Shown: one piece after another, positions 10,030-18,684 of the stretch | Layout of the letters: every line of letters begins with the position of its first letter | Numbering within the stretch: position 1 is the stretch's first letter | NCBI GenBank assembly: GCA_947166625.1 | Contig: CAMVEX010000011.1 | Location: forward strand, 18,611 to 82,610 | Reading direction: 5' to 3' | Source of the DNA: an uncultured Clostridia bacterium | GTDB lineage: Bacteria > Bacillota > Clostridia > Oscillospirales > Acutalibacteraceae | Length of the DNA stretch: 64,000 bases | Program-made: the position numbers and the translations under genes | The notes under the pieces: generated by a model | Databases searched by the model: none | What the model saw: the letters and a program-made list of their open reading frames with translations, nothing else | Told to the model about the DNA's origin: nothing

Positions 10030-10539
10030 TTATCCGGACTGAATCCTGAGTTTATAGATCTCGGTGATCCTTTCGGGGAAATTGCCAAGCTTTTTTTCAA
10101 ATTCTTTGAGTGACCTTTTGCCGCATCTGCGATCAAGAAGGGCAAACATCACGATCACGGGATTATCGCTCGCAAGGCTCGCCTTGATCGGATTGCTCCT
10201 GTAAAACTCAAGCGCCGAAGCAAATTCGTTATCGGTATATTCGCTCCTTTTTTCGGGAGGGATCCGTGAAAGAACATTGTGAAAGCCATCCCAATATTCG
10301 AGCCTCCCGCGGGGCTCATTATTATCTTTAAGCCCGTTTTTTATAAAATATGAATTGACGGTTTCCCACGAAAACCGCTCAAATAATTTCCCGTCGGTAT
10401 AAATTTCAAAAATTTTACAGCCGTCCATATTCGGGTAGGCGGTGCAGTTATATCTGACCCGCCCGCGCAGGGATTCGCAGAGCATTTCTTCCTCAAGATA
10501 ATGCTTCATCGCGGACCACGAGCCGAGAATCTTTGCCAT
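10030..10539 (-). CDS. Hypothetical protein, SF0329-family-like
   Basis: MAKILGSWSAMKHYLEEEMLCESLRGRVRYNCTAYPNMDGC; recall of family pattern only. Confidence 0.45.
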   Translation of the reverse strand: MAKILGSWSAMKHYLEEEMLCESLRGRVRYNCTAYPNMDGCKIFEIYTDGKLFERFSWETVNSYFIKNGLKDNNEPRGRLEYWDGFHNVLSRIPPEKRSEYTDNEFASALEFYRSNPIKASLASDNPVIVMFALLDRRCGKRSLKEFEKKLGNFPERITEIYKLRIQSG

Positions 10540-10540
10540 G

Positions 10541-10882
10541 TTATCTCTCCCCTCCGAGGGGGTCGCCGATAAATTTTATCTGAGCCTCTGATCTGATGAC
10601 CATCACCGACTCCTGCTTAAAGAACGCGCACAGATCGCCCGCGATCTCGTCAATGACCGATTCATCCACATTAAGCAGGGTGAGCGAGAGGGTGCGCTCC
10701 TCGACATAGCTGCCGTCCTCATGAAAATAGCCGCCGTTTATCAGATTGACGGAAAAAGCGACATGATAACTGTAACAGACATTTTTGAGGACGGACATAT
10801 ATTTTTCGGTCGAGAATTTTTGCTCGTGAGTGTCGGCGTCATTGAGCCCCACATAGATAGTAAACTGCTGAGTAGATGCCAT
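10541..10882 (-). CDS. Hypothetical protein (113 aa, DUF3574-like)
   Basis: Intact ORF ending 1 bp from the following gene; family weakly recognised. Confidence 0.4.
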   Translation of the reverse strand: MASTQQFTIYVGLNDADTHEQKFSTEKYMSVLKNVCYSYHVAFSVNLINGGYFHEDGSYVEERTLSLTLLNVDESVIDEIAGDLCAFFKQESVMVIRSEAQIKFIGDPLGGER

Positions 10883-10900
10883 ATTTTCTCCTTGCCCTGT

Positions 10901-11575
10901 TTACGGGATCATCGTTTCAAAATTTCCGCTTCTGAGAATTCTTTTGAGGTCTTCATTTGTCTCTATTTTTTCATCCGTCAGTATCCCTGAAAATTTCTCA
11001 TGGGTCGGTCTGTGAAAATCCGTGCCCGAGGTCCTGACGGCAAGGCCGTGTTTCTCTGCCCATTCACGGGCTTTGGCGTTATTTTCATCGCTCTCTTTGC
11101 TGTTATAAATCTCACAGCCGTCAATGGATTCTATATCCGGCAGGAAGGGAAACATCCTGAAGGGATGAGGCGCGATGACAAGCAGATCGTTCGCCTTCGC
11201 GATTTTTGAAAAACGGCGGGCATACTTAAAAAGCAGATTGCCGCAATTCTCTATGAAATCTTCGCTGATACCATAGACGAGATAATCTATCGGGCTGTTC
11301 CAGCCCCGAAGCTCCATTCCGAGCAAAACGGTGAAATCATCGCCTGCGGCTGCCTTCGCCTTGCGGTATCCGCGCAGGAATTTCTCAGCCATACGCCGGC
11401 TGTTGAAAATCTCACATTCACGGAATGTCATCTGAGAATAATGATCCGTGATAACGACCCCGTCATATCCTTTGGATCTGTACAGAGCGACAAGCTCATC
11501 GGCGGGGGTCTTTCCGCATCGGCTGGTTTCATCGGTATGGCAATGAATCTCGTATTTATATTTGCCGTTCTCCAT
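10901..11575 (-). CDS. PHP-domain phosphoesterase
   Basis: YEIHCHTDETSRC, VVITDHYS, IAPHPFR, GTDFH metal-binding motifs; start ATG overlaps rfbB stop. Confidence 0.75.
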   Translation of the reverse strand: MENGKYKYEIHCHTDETSRCGKTPADELVALYRSKGYDGVVITDHYSQMTFRECEIFNSRRMAEKFLRGYRKAKAAAGDDFTVLLGMELRGWNSPIDYLVYGISEDFIENCGNLLFKYARRFSKIAKANDLLVIAPHPFRMFPFLPDIESIDGCEIYNSKESDENNAKAREWAEKHGLAVRTSGTDFHRPTHEKFSGILTDEKIETNEDLKRILRSGNFETMIP

Positions 11576-12600
11576 CAGAAAACGTACCTGCTTCCTTCCG
11601 TTTTGTTGAATTCGGCGTAGGCGCCGGTCTTGATATTTTCCATCCAGGCTCGGTTGTCGAGATACCATTTTACGGTGTATTCGATCCCCTCTTCAAATTT
11701 TGTGAGCGGCAGCCAGCCGAGCTCGGAACTGATCTTTGAAGGGTCGATCGCATAGCGGCGGTCGTGACCGGCTCTGTCCGTTACGTAAGTGATAAGCTCC
11801 TCGCTTTTGCCGAGGATAGCGAGAATCGTCTTGACGACATCTATATTTCTCTTCTCATTATGGCCGCCGACATTGTAGATCTCGCCCTCTCTGCCGGAAT
11901 GGATGATAAGATCTATCGCACGGCAATGGTCTTCGACATAGAGCCAGTCGCGGACATTAAGCCCGTTGCCGTAAACGGGCAGGGGCTCATTATCAAGCGC
12001 CTTTTGAATCATAAGCGGTATCAGTTTTTCGGGGAACTGATAAGCGCCGTAATTATTTGAGCATCTTGACACCGTGACGGGTACGCCGTAGGTCCTGAAA
12101 TATGCGAGCGCAAGCAAATCGGCGGACGCCTTTGATGAAGAATAGGGGCTCGACGTATGAATCGGCGTTTCTTCGGTAAAAAACAGATCGGGGCGGTCAA
12201 GAGGCAGATCGCCGTAAACCTCATCGGTAGAAACCTGATGAAATCGCTTTACCGGGTATTTTTTAGCCGCGTCAAGCAAGGCGGCGGTGCCCATAATATT
12301 CGTTTCGAGGAAAACAAAGGGATTTTCAATGGAGCGGTCAACATGGCTCTCCGCCGCGAAATTGACTACAACATCAAATCTCTCTCTCTCAAACAGAGCG
12401 TCAACAAGGGCTCTGTCCGAAATGCCGCCCTTCACAAATCTGAAATTGCTCTTTTTGAGAGCGGAGCCGAGGTTTGCGAGATTGCCCGCGTAAGTGAGGC
12501 TGTCAAGGCAAACGAATTCATAATCGGGATATTGAGAGAGCATATAATTCACAAATCCGGTGCCTATAAACCCTGCTCCTCCCGTGATAAGAAGCTTCAT
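11575..12600 (-). CDS. rfbB: dTDP-glucose 4,6-dehydratase
   Basis: GGAGFIGTGFV, STDEVYGDL, YSSSKA, GYYN-type catalytic features; full length. Confidence 0.9.
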   Translation of the reverse strand: MKLLITGGAGFIGTGFVNYMLSQYPDYEFVCLDSLTYAGNLANLGSALKKSNFRFVKGGISDRALVDALFERERFDVVVNFAAESHVDRSIENPFVFLETNIMGTAALLDAAKKYPVKRFHQVSTDEVYGDLPLDRPDLFFTEETPIHTSSPYSSSKASADLLALAYFRTYGVPVTVSRCSNNYGAYQFPEKLIPLMIQKALDNEPLPVYGNGLNVRDWLYVEDHCRAIDLIIHSGREGEIYNVGGHNEKRNIDVVKTILAILGKSEELITYVTDRAGHDRRYAIDPSKISSELGWLPLTKFEEGIEYTVKWYLDNRAWMENIKTGAYAEFNKTEGSRYVF

Positions 12601-13469
12601 TCCTCATCATCCTCCTCATCGTCGGGATCGTTATTCACAACCGTGACTATTTTTTTGAAATCCACGCTGTCATAAAGCTTCTTGAAGCGCACCTTCACGG
12701 CATAGGCGGTATCGCAGTTTTTGCAATAAAAGGACGCTCTGAAAAAATTGCAGCTGAATCTCCAAGGCTCCGTAAGCTCGCAGCGGGCGCCGCAGGAATC
12801 GCAATAATGCTCAAGCCTCTTTTTATCTATGAGCGGATTATCTATGTTTTTGAGGATCTTCGCTTTGAAAAGGAGGCGCGAATAAAACTCATCGTTGCAT
12901 ACTCTGACCTCTTTTTTGAAACTGTTTTCATCATAAATTATCTCAAAAATATCCGCGGTGAGCATGCTGTCGCCGAGGGCTCTGTGATGAGTATAGATCT
13001 CGGGGTCGATGCCTATCTCCTGGGCGGCGGTTATCAGCCCCGCCTGCTGATCGGCGCGGCGCTTTTTTATGCGCTGAAAATACTTTTGCAAATCGCAGTA
13101 ATATTTGAGAAACGGCACCGTTTCCACTCCGCAAAAATAAGAATAATTCTCAAGCAGAGCCCTGATATCGCCGTCTCCCCAGCTCATAATGACGGTATCA
13201 TCCTCGCCCATCCACTTCCTGAAGAGCGAAAAAGCTTTTGTGAACGGAACTCCCGTTGAAATATCGTCATTTGTAAGGTGGGTGAGTTTTTTGACGGAGC
13301 CGCGCAGTTTCCTGCCTATCTGGGAGCGGACAATGCAGGAGAATGTATCGACCGTATTAAGGCCCTCATCAATCTTTACCGCTCCTATTTCTATTATTTC
13401 ATTTACGAATCCGGAGGTCTTTTTTGAATATGCGTTATTCCATTCAAGATCAATGACAACGTATTGCAT
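12597..13469 (-). CDS. 3'-5' exonuclease, DnaQ-like, with C-terminal zinc-ribbon-like Cys pairs
   Basis: YVVIDLEWNNAY, EIIEIGAVKI, HRALGDSMLTADIF; CDSCGARC and CKNCD. Confidence 0.75.
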   Translation of the reverse strand: MQYVVIDLEWNNAYSKKTSGFVNEIIEIGAVKIDEGLNTVDTFSCIVRSQIGRKLRGSVKKLTHLTNDDISTGVPFTKAFSLFRKWMGEDDTVIMSWGDGDIRALLENYSYFCGVETVPFLKYYCDLQKYFQRIKKRRADQQAGLITAAQEIGIDPEIYTHHRALGDSMLTADIFEIIYDENSFKKEVRVCNDEFYSRLLFKAKILKNIDNPLIDKKRLEHYCDSCGARCELTEPWRFSCNFFRASFYCKNCDTAYAVKVRFKKLYDSVDFKKIVTVVNNDPDDEEDDEE

Positions 13470-13474
13470 AAAAA

Positions 13475-14962
13475 TCAAACACTTTCAATGAATTTAATGA
13501 ATTGAGCTTTGCCGGTTTCGTCCCTTGAGAATACGCCGCATTGCTCAAGGATCGCCGAGAAAACTATACCGATCTCTTTTTTGAGGATTCCGGTAATATT
13601 CTCGGGGGTGATGTCATATTTTGATTTTATCATCTCAGCCCACTGTGCATGCTTTGAAAGGGCTTCATCGGCCGCTATATCTCTGCCCTCAAGCATAGCC
13701 GCTCCGAGAGCGGACATCTCGCCTTTGAGGCGTGACGGAAGCACGGCGAGACCCATTACCTCGATAAGCCCGATATTCTCTTTTTTGATATGATGATATT
13801 CGGGATGAGGATGATAGTATCCGTCGGGATATTCTTCGGTCCGTATATTGTTGCGGAGCACGAGATCGAGCTCAAATTTGCCGTGTGCGAATCTCGCTAT
13901 GGGGGTTATCGTATTATGAGGCTCCCCGTCTGTTTCGGCAAAGATAAAAGCGTCCTCATCCGTATATGAGCGCCATTTATTGAGAATTTTTTCTGCAAGC
14001 AGGGTGATCCTCCCTGTGTCTTCGCCCCTGAGGCGTATGACAGACATGGGCCATTTCACTATACCCGCCTCGATATCGTCAAAGCCTTCAAAAGCGACAG
14101 CGGTTTCAACGGGCGCCTTCGCCATGGCAAAAGTATAATTGCCGCCCTGAAAATGCTCGTGAGAGAGGATCGAGCCGCCGACTATCGGCAAATCGGCATT
14201 TGAGCCGACGAAATAATGGGGAAGGAATTTGACAAAATCAAAAAGCTTGTTGAACGCACTGCGGTCGATCTTCATGGGCACATGCCTGCCGTTGAGGACG
14301 ATACAATGCTCATTATAATAAACATAAGGCGAATACTGCATAAACCAATCCTCGCCGTTTACCTTGACCGGGATGATCCTGTGATTTTCACGAGCGGGGT
14401 GATTGACCCTGCCGTAATATCCCTCATTTTCTATACAGAGCTGGCATTTCGGATAGCCGGATTGAGCCGCTCTGCCCGCGGCGGCGATCGCCTTGGGATC
14501 CTTTTCGGGCTTAGAGAGATTTATCGTGATATCAATATCGCCGTATTCCGTGGCCGTGACCCATTTCATATCATTTTTGATACGATATTCTCTGATATAA
14601 TCCGTCTTTTTGCTGAAATTATAATAGAATTCGGTCGCTTTGGCGGGGGACTGCGCATAATTCTCACGGAATTTTCCGATGACCCACGACGGTCTCGGGG
14701 TCAGAGCCCCCATTATCTTGGTGTCGAGCAGATCGCGGAATACCACGGAATCTTCGCACACGCCCCTTTCGCAGGCGTCATCGAGAAGGGTGCGAAGTAT
14801 CTCTTCAAGCGAGATCTCTCCGACGGGCTCCTCATATTCAAATCCGTCGAGCGACAGCGCTCCGATAACGGAATTCGCCGCGTAGATTTTATCCTCGGGC
14901 GAAATGAGCCCTTCTTTGAGCGCGTAATTTATAAGTGCTGTTAAAGCCTGATTAACTGTCAT
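13475..14962 (-). CDS. galT: UDP-glucose--hexose-1-phosphate uridylyltransferase, GalT type 2
   Basis: Length and motifs GGSILSHEHFQGG, HPARENHRIIPV. Confidence 0.9.
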   Translation of the reverse strand: MTVNQALTALINYALKEGLISPEDKIYAANSVIGALSLDGFEYEEPVGEISLEEILRTLLDDACERGVCEDSVVFRDLLDTKIMGALTPRPSWVIGKFRENYAQSPAKATEFYYNFSKKTDYIREYRIKNDMKWVTATEYGDIDITINLSKPEKDPKAIAAAGRAAQSGYPKCQLCIENEGYYGRVNHPARENHRIIPVKVNGEDWFMQYSPYVYYNEHCIVLNGRHVPMKIDRSAFNKLFDFVKFLPHYFVGSNADLPIVGGSILSHEHFQGGNYTFAMAKAPVETAVAFEGFDDIEAGIVKWPMSVIRLRGEDTGRITLLAEKILNKWRSYTDEDAFIFAETDGEPHNTITPIARFAHGKFELDLVLRNNIRTEEYPDGYYHPHPEYHHIKKENIGLIEVMGLAVLPSRLKGEMSALGAAMLEGRDIAADEALSKHAQWAEMIKSKYDITPENITGILKKEIGIVFSAILEQCGVFSRDETGKAQFIKFIESV

Positions 14963-14965
14963 ATT

Positions 14966-16894
14966 TTACCCCTGAATACCGAAAAGATTTATAAATGAAT
15001 TTACGATCGCATACACGGCCGTATATACCATACTTACAAAATTATACATACCCGCCTGCCTGAGAAGCGGCCCGAAAAAGCCGAAAGGCGATGAATCAAG
15101 CGGCGTCTTTGCATCCGATGAAACGAGCTTGCCGTCTGTTTCGGGGATCTCTCCGTTAAGCAGAGTGAATGGAATCACTCTTTCTCCCGCCGGTGTGAGC
15201 GAGCCGACCGCCGTATAGCTTATAATGAGATTTATCCGCGAATTGCTCTTTTCGGGCACCTTGCCGCTGAACGGTATCTCAACGCTTTCGCCCGCTTTGA
15301 TGAGCGTAAACGGCTTGATATTGAATCTGATATCCGCCCCGTCGCAAACGATCCCTTTGAGCAGCAGATCCTTGCCCGTTATCGAGAGATTTTTGACGAT
15401 CAGCTTTGAATCACTGCCCGAAAGATAGCCGTCGGGGCTCACATCAAATGAAGCGCCGACTGCATTTGACGGATTTGTGGATGTGAAAAACTGCGGATAT
15501 GCCGGATCGGAATATACATCCTTTATCTCATCCGTGAGAGTGAGCGTGATCATCAGATCCCTCGTGAATTCGTCCCAATAGGTCATTCCGTGGAAAAGCC
15601 CCGAAACAAACCAGGTATGGTCGGGAAGGTAGGCGGTCGAGGCATCCACCGTCATTGACGGCGAGAGCTTGTAACGGCCGCCGCACTCGTTTTTCTGAAC
15701 ATATCCGTCGGGATATCTTGTGCCTATATCGGTGCAATCGGCTCCGGTAGAAAACTCGGTGGCGATGATGGCGTCGCCCTGAATATTGCTGCCGGTGGTC
15801 ATATTTATATCCGTGCCGGCGATTATGGAAACATTCATACCGTAATCGTCGATACATTTCTGAAGCTCCGTGAAGAATGAAGGCATAACGGTATAATGCA
15901 TATAGTCGCTCTTTCTGATAATCTCGGCGTTTGCCTGCTTATCAAGCCATTTATCCTTCATTTCTTCATAGATCGAGGTCGGGCAGAAATCCCAAAGGCT
16001 GCCCCAATGACCTGCGATATCAAAAAGATAGGGAATGAGTTTGTTTATGACCTCATCGAGAAATCCGAGCTGCTGCGCCTCAACAAGCCAGTGATAATCG
16101 TTTTCCCACTGCATACCGTGCTCGATAAAACGGATGAGATTGAGCTCATCGAATTTTACATCCTCGCGCAGTATATCATACACGATGCCCGCTCCTCTGA
16201 TCGCGGGGACGGTAAGGCAGGCGTTTTTTACATCCTGCTTGCTGCCGAAGAGGGCGAGATATGTCGCGGTTATCTGACCGCCGTGGCTTACGGCGAAGAT
16301 ATTGACCTTATCGCTCCGGCTGTATTCCTTGACCTGCTGAATATATTCATCAAGTCGCGTCGCGCAGTCAACGGCGCCCATACGCCAATCGCAGGTAAAA
16401 TTATAGAACTGATCGCGCCCGACATACTTTCTCATTTCACGGGCGATATCCTGCTCAAACTGATACCTCTCATCGCCGTATTTATCAAGCAACACCTGTG
16501 AATTTGTTTCCTCGGCGCTCTCTACAATCATATCCACATTGTATTTACTGCTGCCGTCGTCATTGCACGCAAGCTTTCCGAGGATCCCGGGCAGCTCCTC
16601 GCCGACCGTCTTTGCCAGATAATCGGGCATACCGAATACTGCCGCTCCGAGCCCAGCGCCTATCTTTGCTATTCTTTGAAGCACGAGCTTCAATATGGCG
16701 TCAAAATCAGGGTGCCAGATCTGCTCCTCGGTGCCGTCATCGCCGATATATTTAAGGTCTGCGGCACCGTAACCCGTGACAAAGACTATCGGAAGATCGG
16801 TAACATCCGATTCATCTGAAATCGCATAGGCTCCCGCCGCGAGGCAGGAAAACGCCAAAGTAAATACAAGTAAAACCGAAACCAGTCTCTTCAA
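14966..16894 (-). CDS. Secreted alpha/beta hydrolase, lecithin:cholesterol acyltransferase-like
   Basis: Signal peptide; PIVFVTGYGAADLKY; AVSHGGQ nucleophile elbow; hydrophobic C-terminal tail. Confidence 0.6.
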   Translation of the reverse strand: MKRLVSVLLVFTLAFSCLAAGAYAISDESDVTDLPIVFVTGYGAADLKYIGDDGTEEQIWHPDFDAILKLVLQRIAKIGAGLGAAVFGMPDYLAKTVGEELPGILGKLACNDDGSSKYNVDMIVESAEETNSQVLLDKYGDERYQFEQDIAREMRKYVGRDQFYNFTCDWRMGAVDCATRLDEYIQQVKEYSRSDKVNIFAVSHGGQITATYLALFGSKQDVKNACLTVPAIRGAGIVYDILREDVKFDELNLIRFIEHGMQWENDYHWLVEAQQLGFLDEVINKLIPYLFDIAGHWGSLWDFCPTSIYEEMKDKWLDKQANAEIIRKSDYMHYTVMPSFFTELQKCIDDYGMNVSIIAGTDINMTTGSNIQGDAIIATEFSTGADCTDIGTRYPDGYVQKNECGGRYKLSPSMTVDASTAYLPDHTWFVSGLFHGMTYWDEFTRDLMITLTLTDEIKDVYSDPAYPQFFTSTNPSNAVGASFDVSPDGYLSGSDSKLIVKNLSITGKDLLLKGIVCDGADIRFNIKPFTLIKAGESVEIPFSGKVPEKSNSRINLIISYTAVGSLTPAGERVIPFTLLNGEIPETDGKLVSSDAKTPLDSSPFGFFGPLLRQAGMYNFVSMVYTAVYAIVNSFINLFGIQG

Positions 16895-16916
16895 ATCATC
16901 ATCCCCAAAACTGAGT

Positions 16917-17909
16917 TTATTCGGCTGAATTGTTTTTCAGCCATTCTACTGTGTCTCGCAGAGATTCCTCCGCGCTTCTCGGTTTGTAGCCGAGTTCATC
17001 CGCCGCCTTTTGATAAGAAAAATCGCAGTTTTCGCAAATTTTATTTATCGAAAACGGAGTGATTACCGGCGGCCAGTGCATAGCCTTGAAAAACAGAGAA
17101 ATTTCGGGGCAGAGATGCAAAAGTAAATTTTTGCTCATTTTCATCTTGGGAGGATTCTTGCCGTTGATCCCGGCGAGGATCGAAATGAATTCATCGACCG
17201 TCAGTTTTTCTCCGCTGAGGAAATAGGATTGGCCTCCCCTGCCCTTTTCGGCGGCGGCGATCATTCCGCTCGCCACATCGCGGACATCCACAAAATTATA
17301 AGCTCCGAAATCAAGGCTCACAACAAATATGCCCTTTTCGTAGAGATTTATCATCGTGCAGACGCTGTTGTTGTGATAGATATCATCGGGGCCGGTCACA
17401 CAGCTCGGCTGAACGACAACGGTCTTGAGCTCGGGGCAGTTTGAATCTAAAACAAACTGACTCGCAGCCGCCTTTGATTTGCCGTAGGCATCGGCCACCG
17501 AATCCGGATCGAACCGGTCGAATTCCCTTATGGGATGCATATCATCGGTGACTTTAATGCAATCGACGGATGATACAAACACAAGATTTTTAACGCCGCA
17601 CTTTTTACAGGCCTCTACAACATTGACCGTGCCTTCGTAGTTGACCTTCCATACAAGATCATCTTTGGTGCCGGTGATATCTATCATACCGGCAACATGA
17701 TAAACCGTATCCACCCCTTCAAAGGCTTTAAGAAGATACTCCTTATCTCCTATATCTCCTAGGCACTGCTCACACCCGAATTTATCCAGCTCGGGATGCG
17801 GCTTGCGCATGGAAAGCCTGACCTCCTCCCCTCTTTTTGTAAGCTCGCTGACCAGAGAATAACCGATATAACCGTTCGCTCCGGTCACAGCGGATAATGT
17901 CTTGCTCAT
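16917..17909 (-). CDS. NAD-dependent epimerase/dehydratase (dihydroflavonol reductase-like SDR)
   Basis: TGANGYIGYSLV, YGKSKAAA, DVRDVASGM. Confidence 0.8.
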   Translation of the reverse strand: MSKTLSAVTGANGYIGYSLVSELTKRGEEVRLSMRKPHPELDKFGCEQCLGDIGDKEYLLKAFEGVDTVYHVAGMIDITGTKDDLVWKVNYEGTVNVVEACKKCGVKNLVFVSSVDCIKVTDDMHPIREFDRFDPDSVADAYGKSKAAASQFVLDSNCPELKTVVVQPSCVTGPDDIYHNNSVCTMINLYEKGIFVVSLDFGAYNFVDVRDVASGMIAAAEKGRGGQSYFLSGEKLTVDEFISILAGINGKNPPKMKMSKNLLLHLCPEISLFFKAMHWPPVITPFSINKICENCDFSYQKAADELGYKPRSAEESLRDTVEWLKNNSAE

Positions 17910-17944
17910 AATATACCTCACAAACCGGGCTTCAGGGAAGCCTC

Positions 17945-18676
17945 TTACTTGAATATTTTTTTAAGCCATCTTACACATAAATCAAACCAGATATTGCAGT
18001 CTTTATTATATTCGACCTCTTCATCCTTTCCGTAAACCGTATCATCCGCTCTCGAAAATCCGTGCCAGCCCTGTGAAAAGATATGCATTTCAAACGGGAT
18101 CTTATACTTATCGAGAGCCTTTGCGTATTCGAGAGAATTGATTATCGGCACGCAGTCATCCTCGCTTGAGGCGAAAATAAAGGCGGGCGGAGTTTTTTCA
18201 TCCACTTCGGTGTCAACTCCGGGAATCGGCTCCGCGAGGATCTTGCCTATTTTTTCGAGAATACACGGATAGCCGAGTATCTGGGCATTGGGCCGCTCAT
18301 CGCTCATGGTCGAAAGAGCGGCGGTGAGATGCCCTCCCGCGGAGAAGCCTATTGCCGCTATCTTTTGCGGATCGATACGCCATTCCTCAGCGTGCTCGCG
18401 GATGATCTTCAGCGCTTCGCGGGCGTCATCAAGCGGCCTTGGAAATGCGCTGTTTTCTTTGAGCGAATATCTGAGTATGAACGCCGCAAATCCGCTTCCC
18501 AGAAAGCCGAACGCAACCGGCTCGGCCTCTCTGTCGGAACACATATAATATCCGCCTCCGGGGATTACAAGCACCGCGCTTCTCTTATCGAGATAGGGCA
18601 TTTCGGGCGAATAATCCGGTAAATACGCGGTAAGCGTGACATTTTCATTTGTCAGATTCAAAACAAAATTCTGCAT
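17945..18676 (-). CDS. Alpha/beta hydrolase (BD-FAE/esterase-like)
   Basis: VIPGGGYYMCSDRE, IGFSAGGHL, WHGFS. Confidence 0.8.
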   Translation of the reverse strand: MQNFVLNLTNENVTLTAYLPDYSPEMPYLDKRSAVLVIPGGGYYMCSDREAEPVAFGFLGSGFAAFILRYSLKENSAFPRPLDDAREALKIIREHAEEWRIDPQKIAAIGFSAGGHLTAALSTMSDERPNAQILGYPCILEKIGKILAEPIPGVDTEVDEKTPPAFIFASSEDDCVPIINSLEYAKALDKYKIPFEMHIFSQGWHGFSRADDTVYGKDEEVEYNKDCNIWFDLCVRWLKKIFK

Positions 18677-18684
18677 TTTACACC

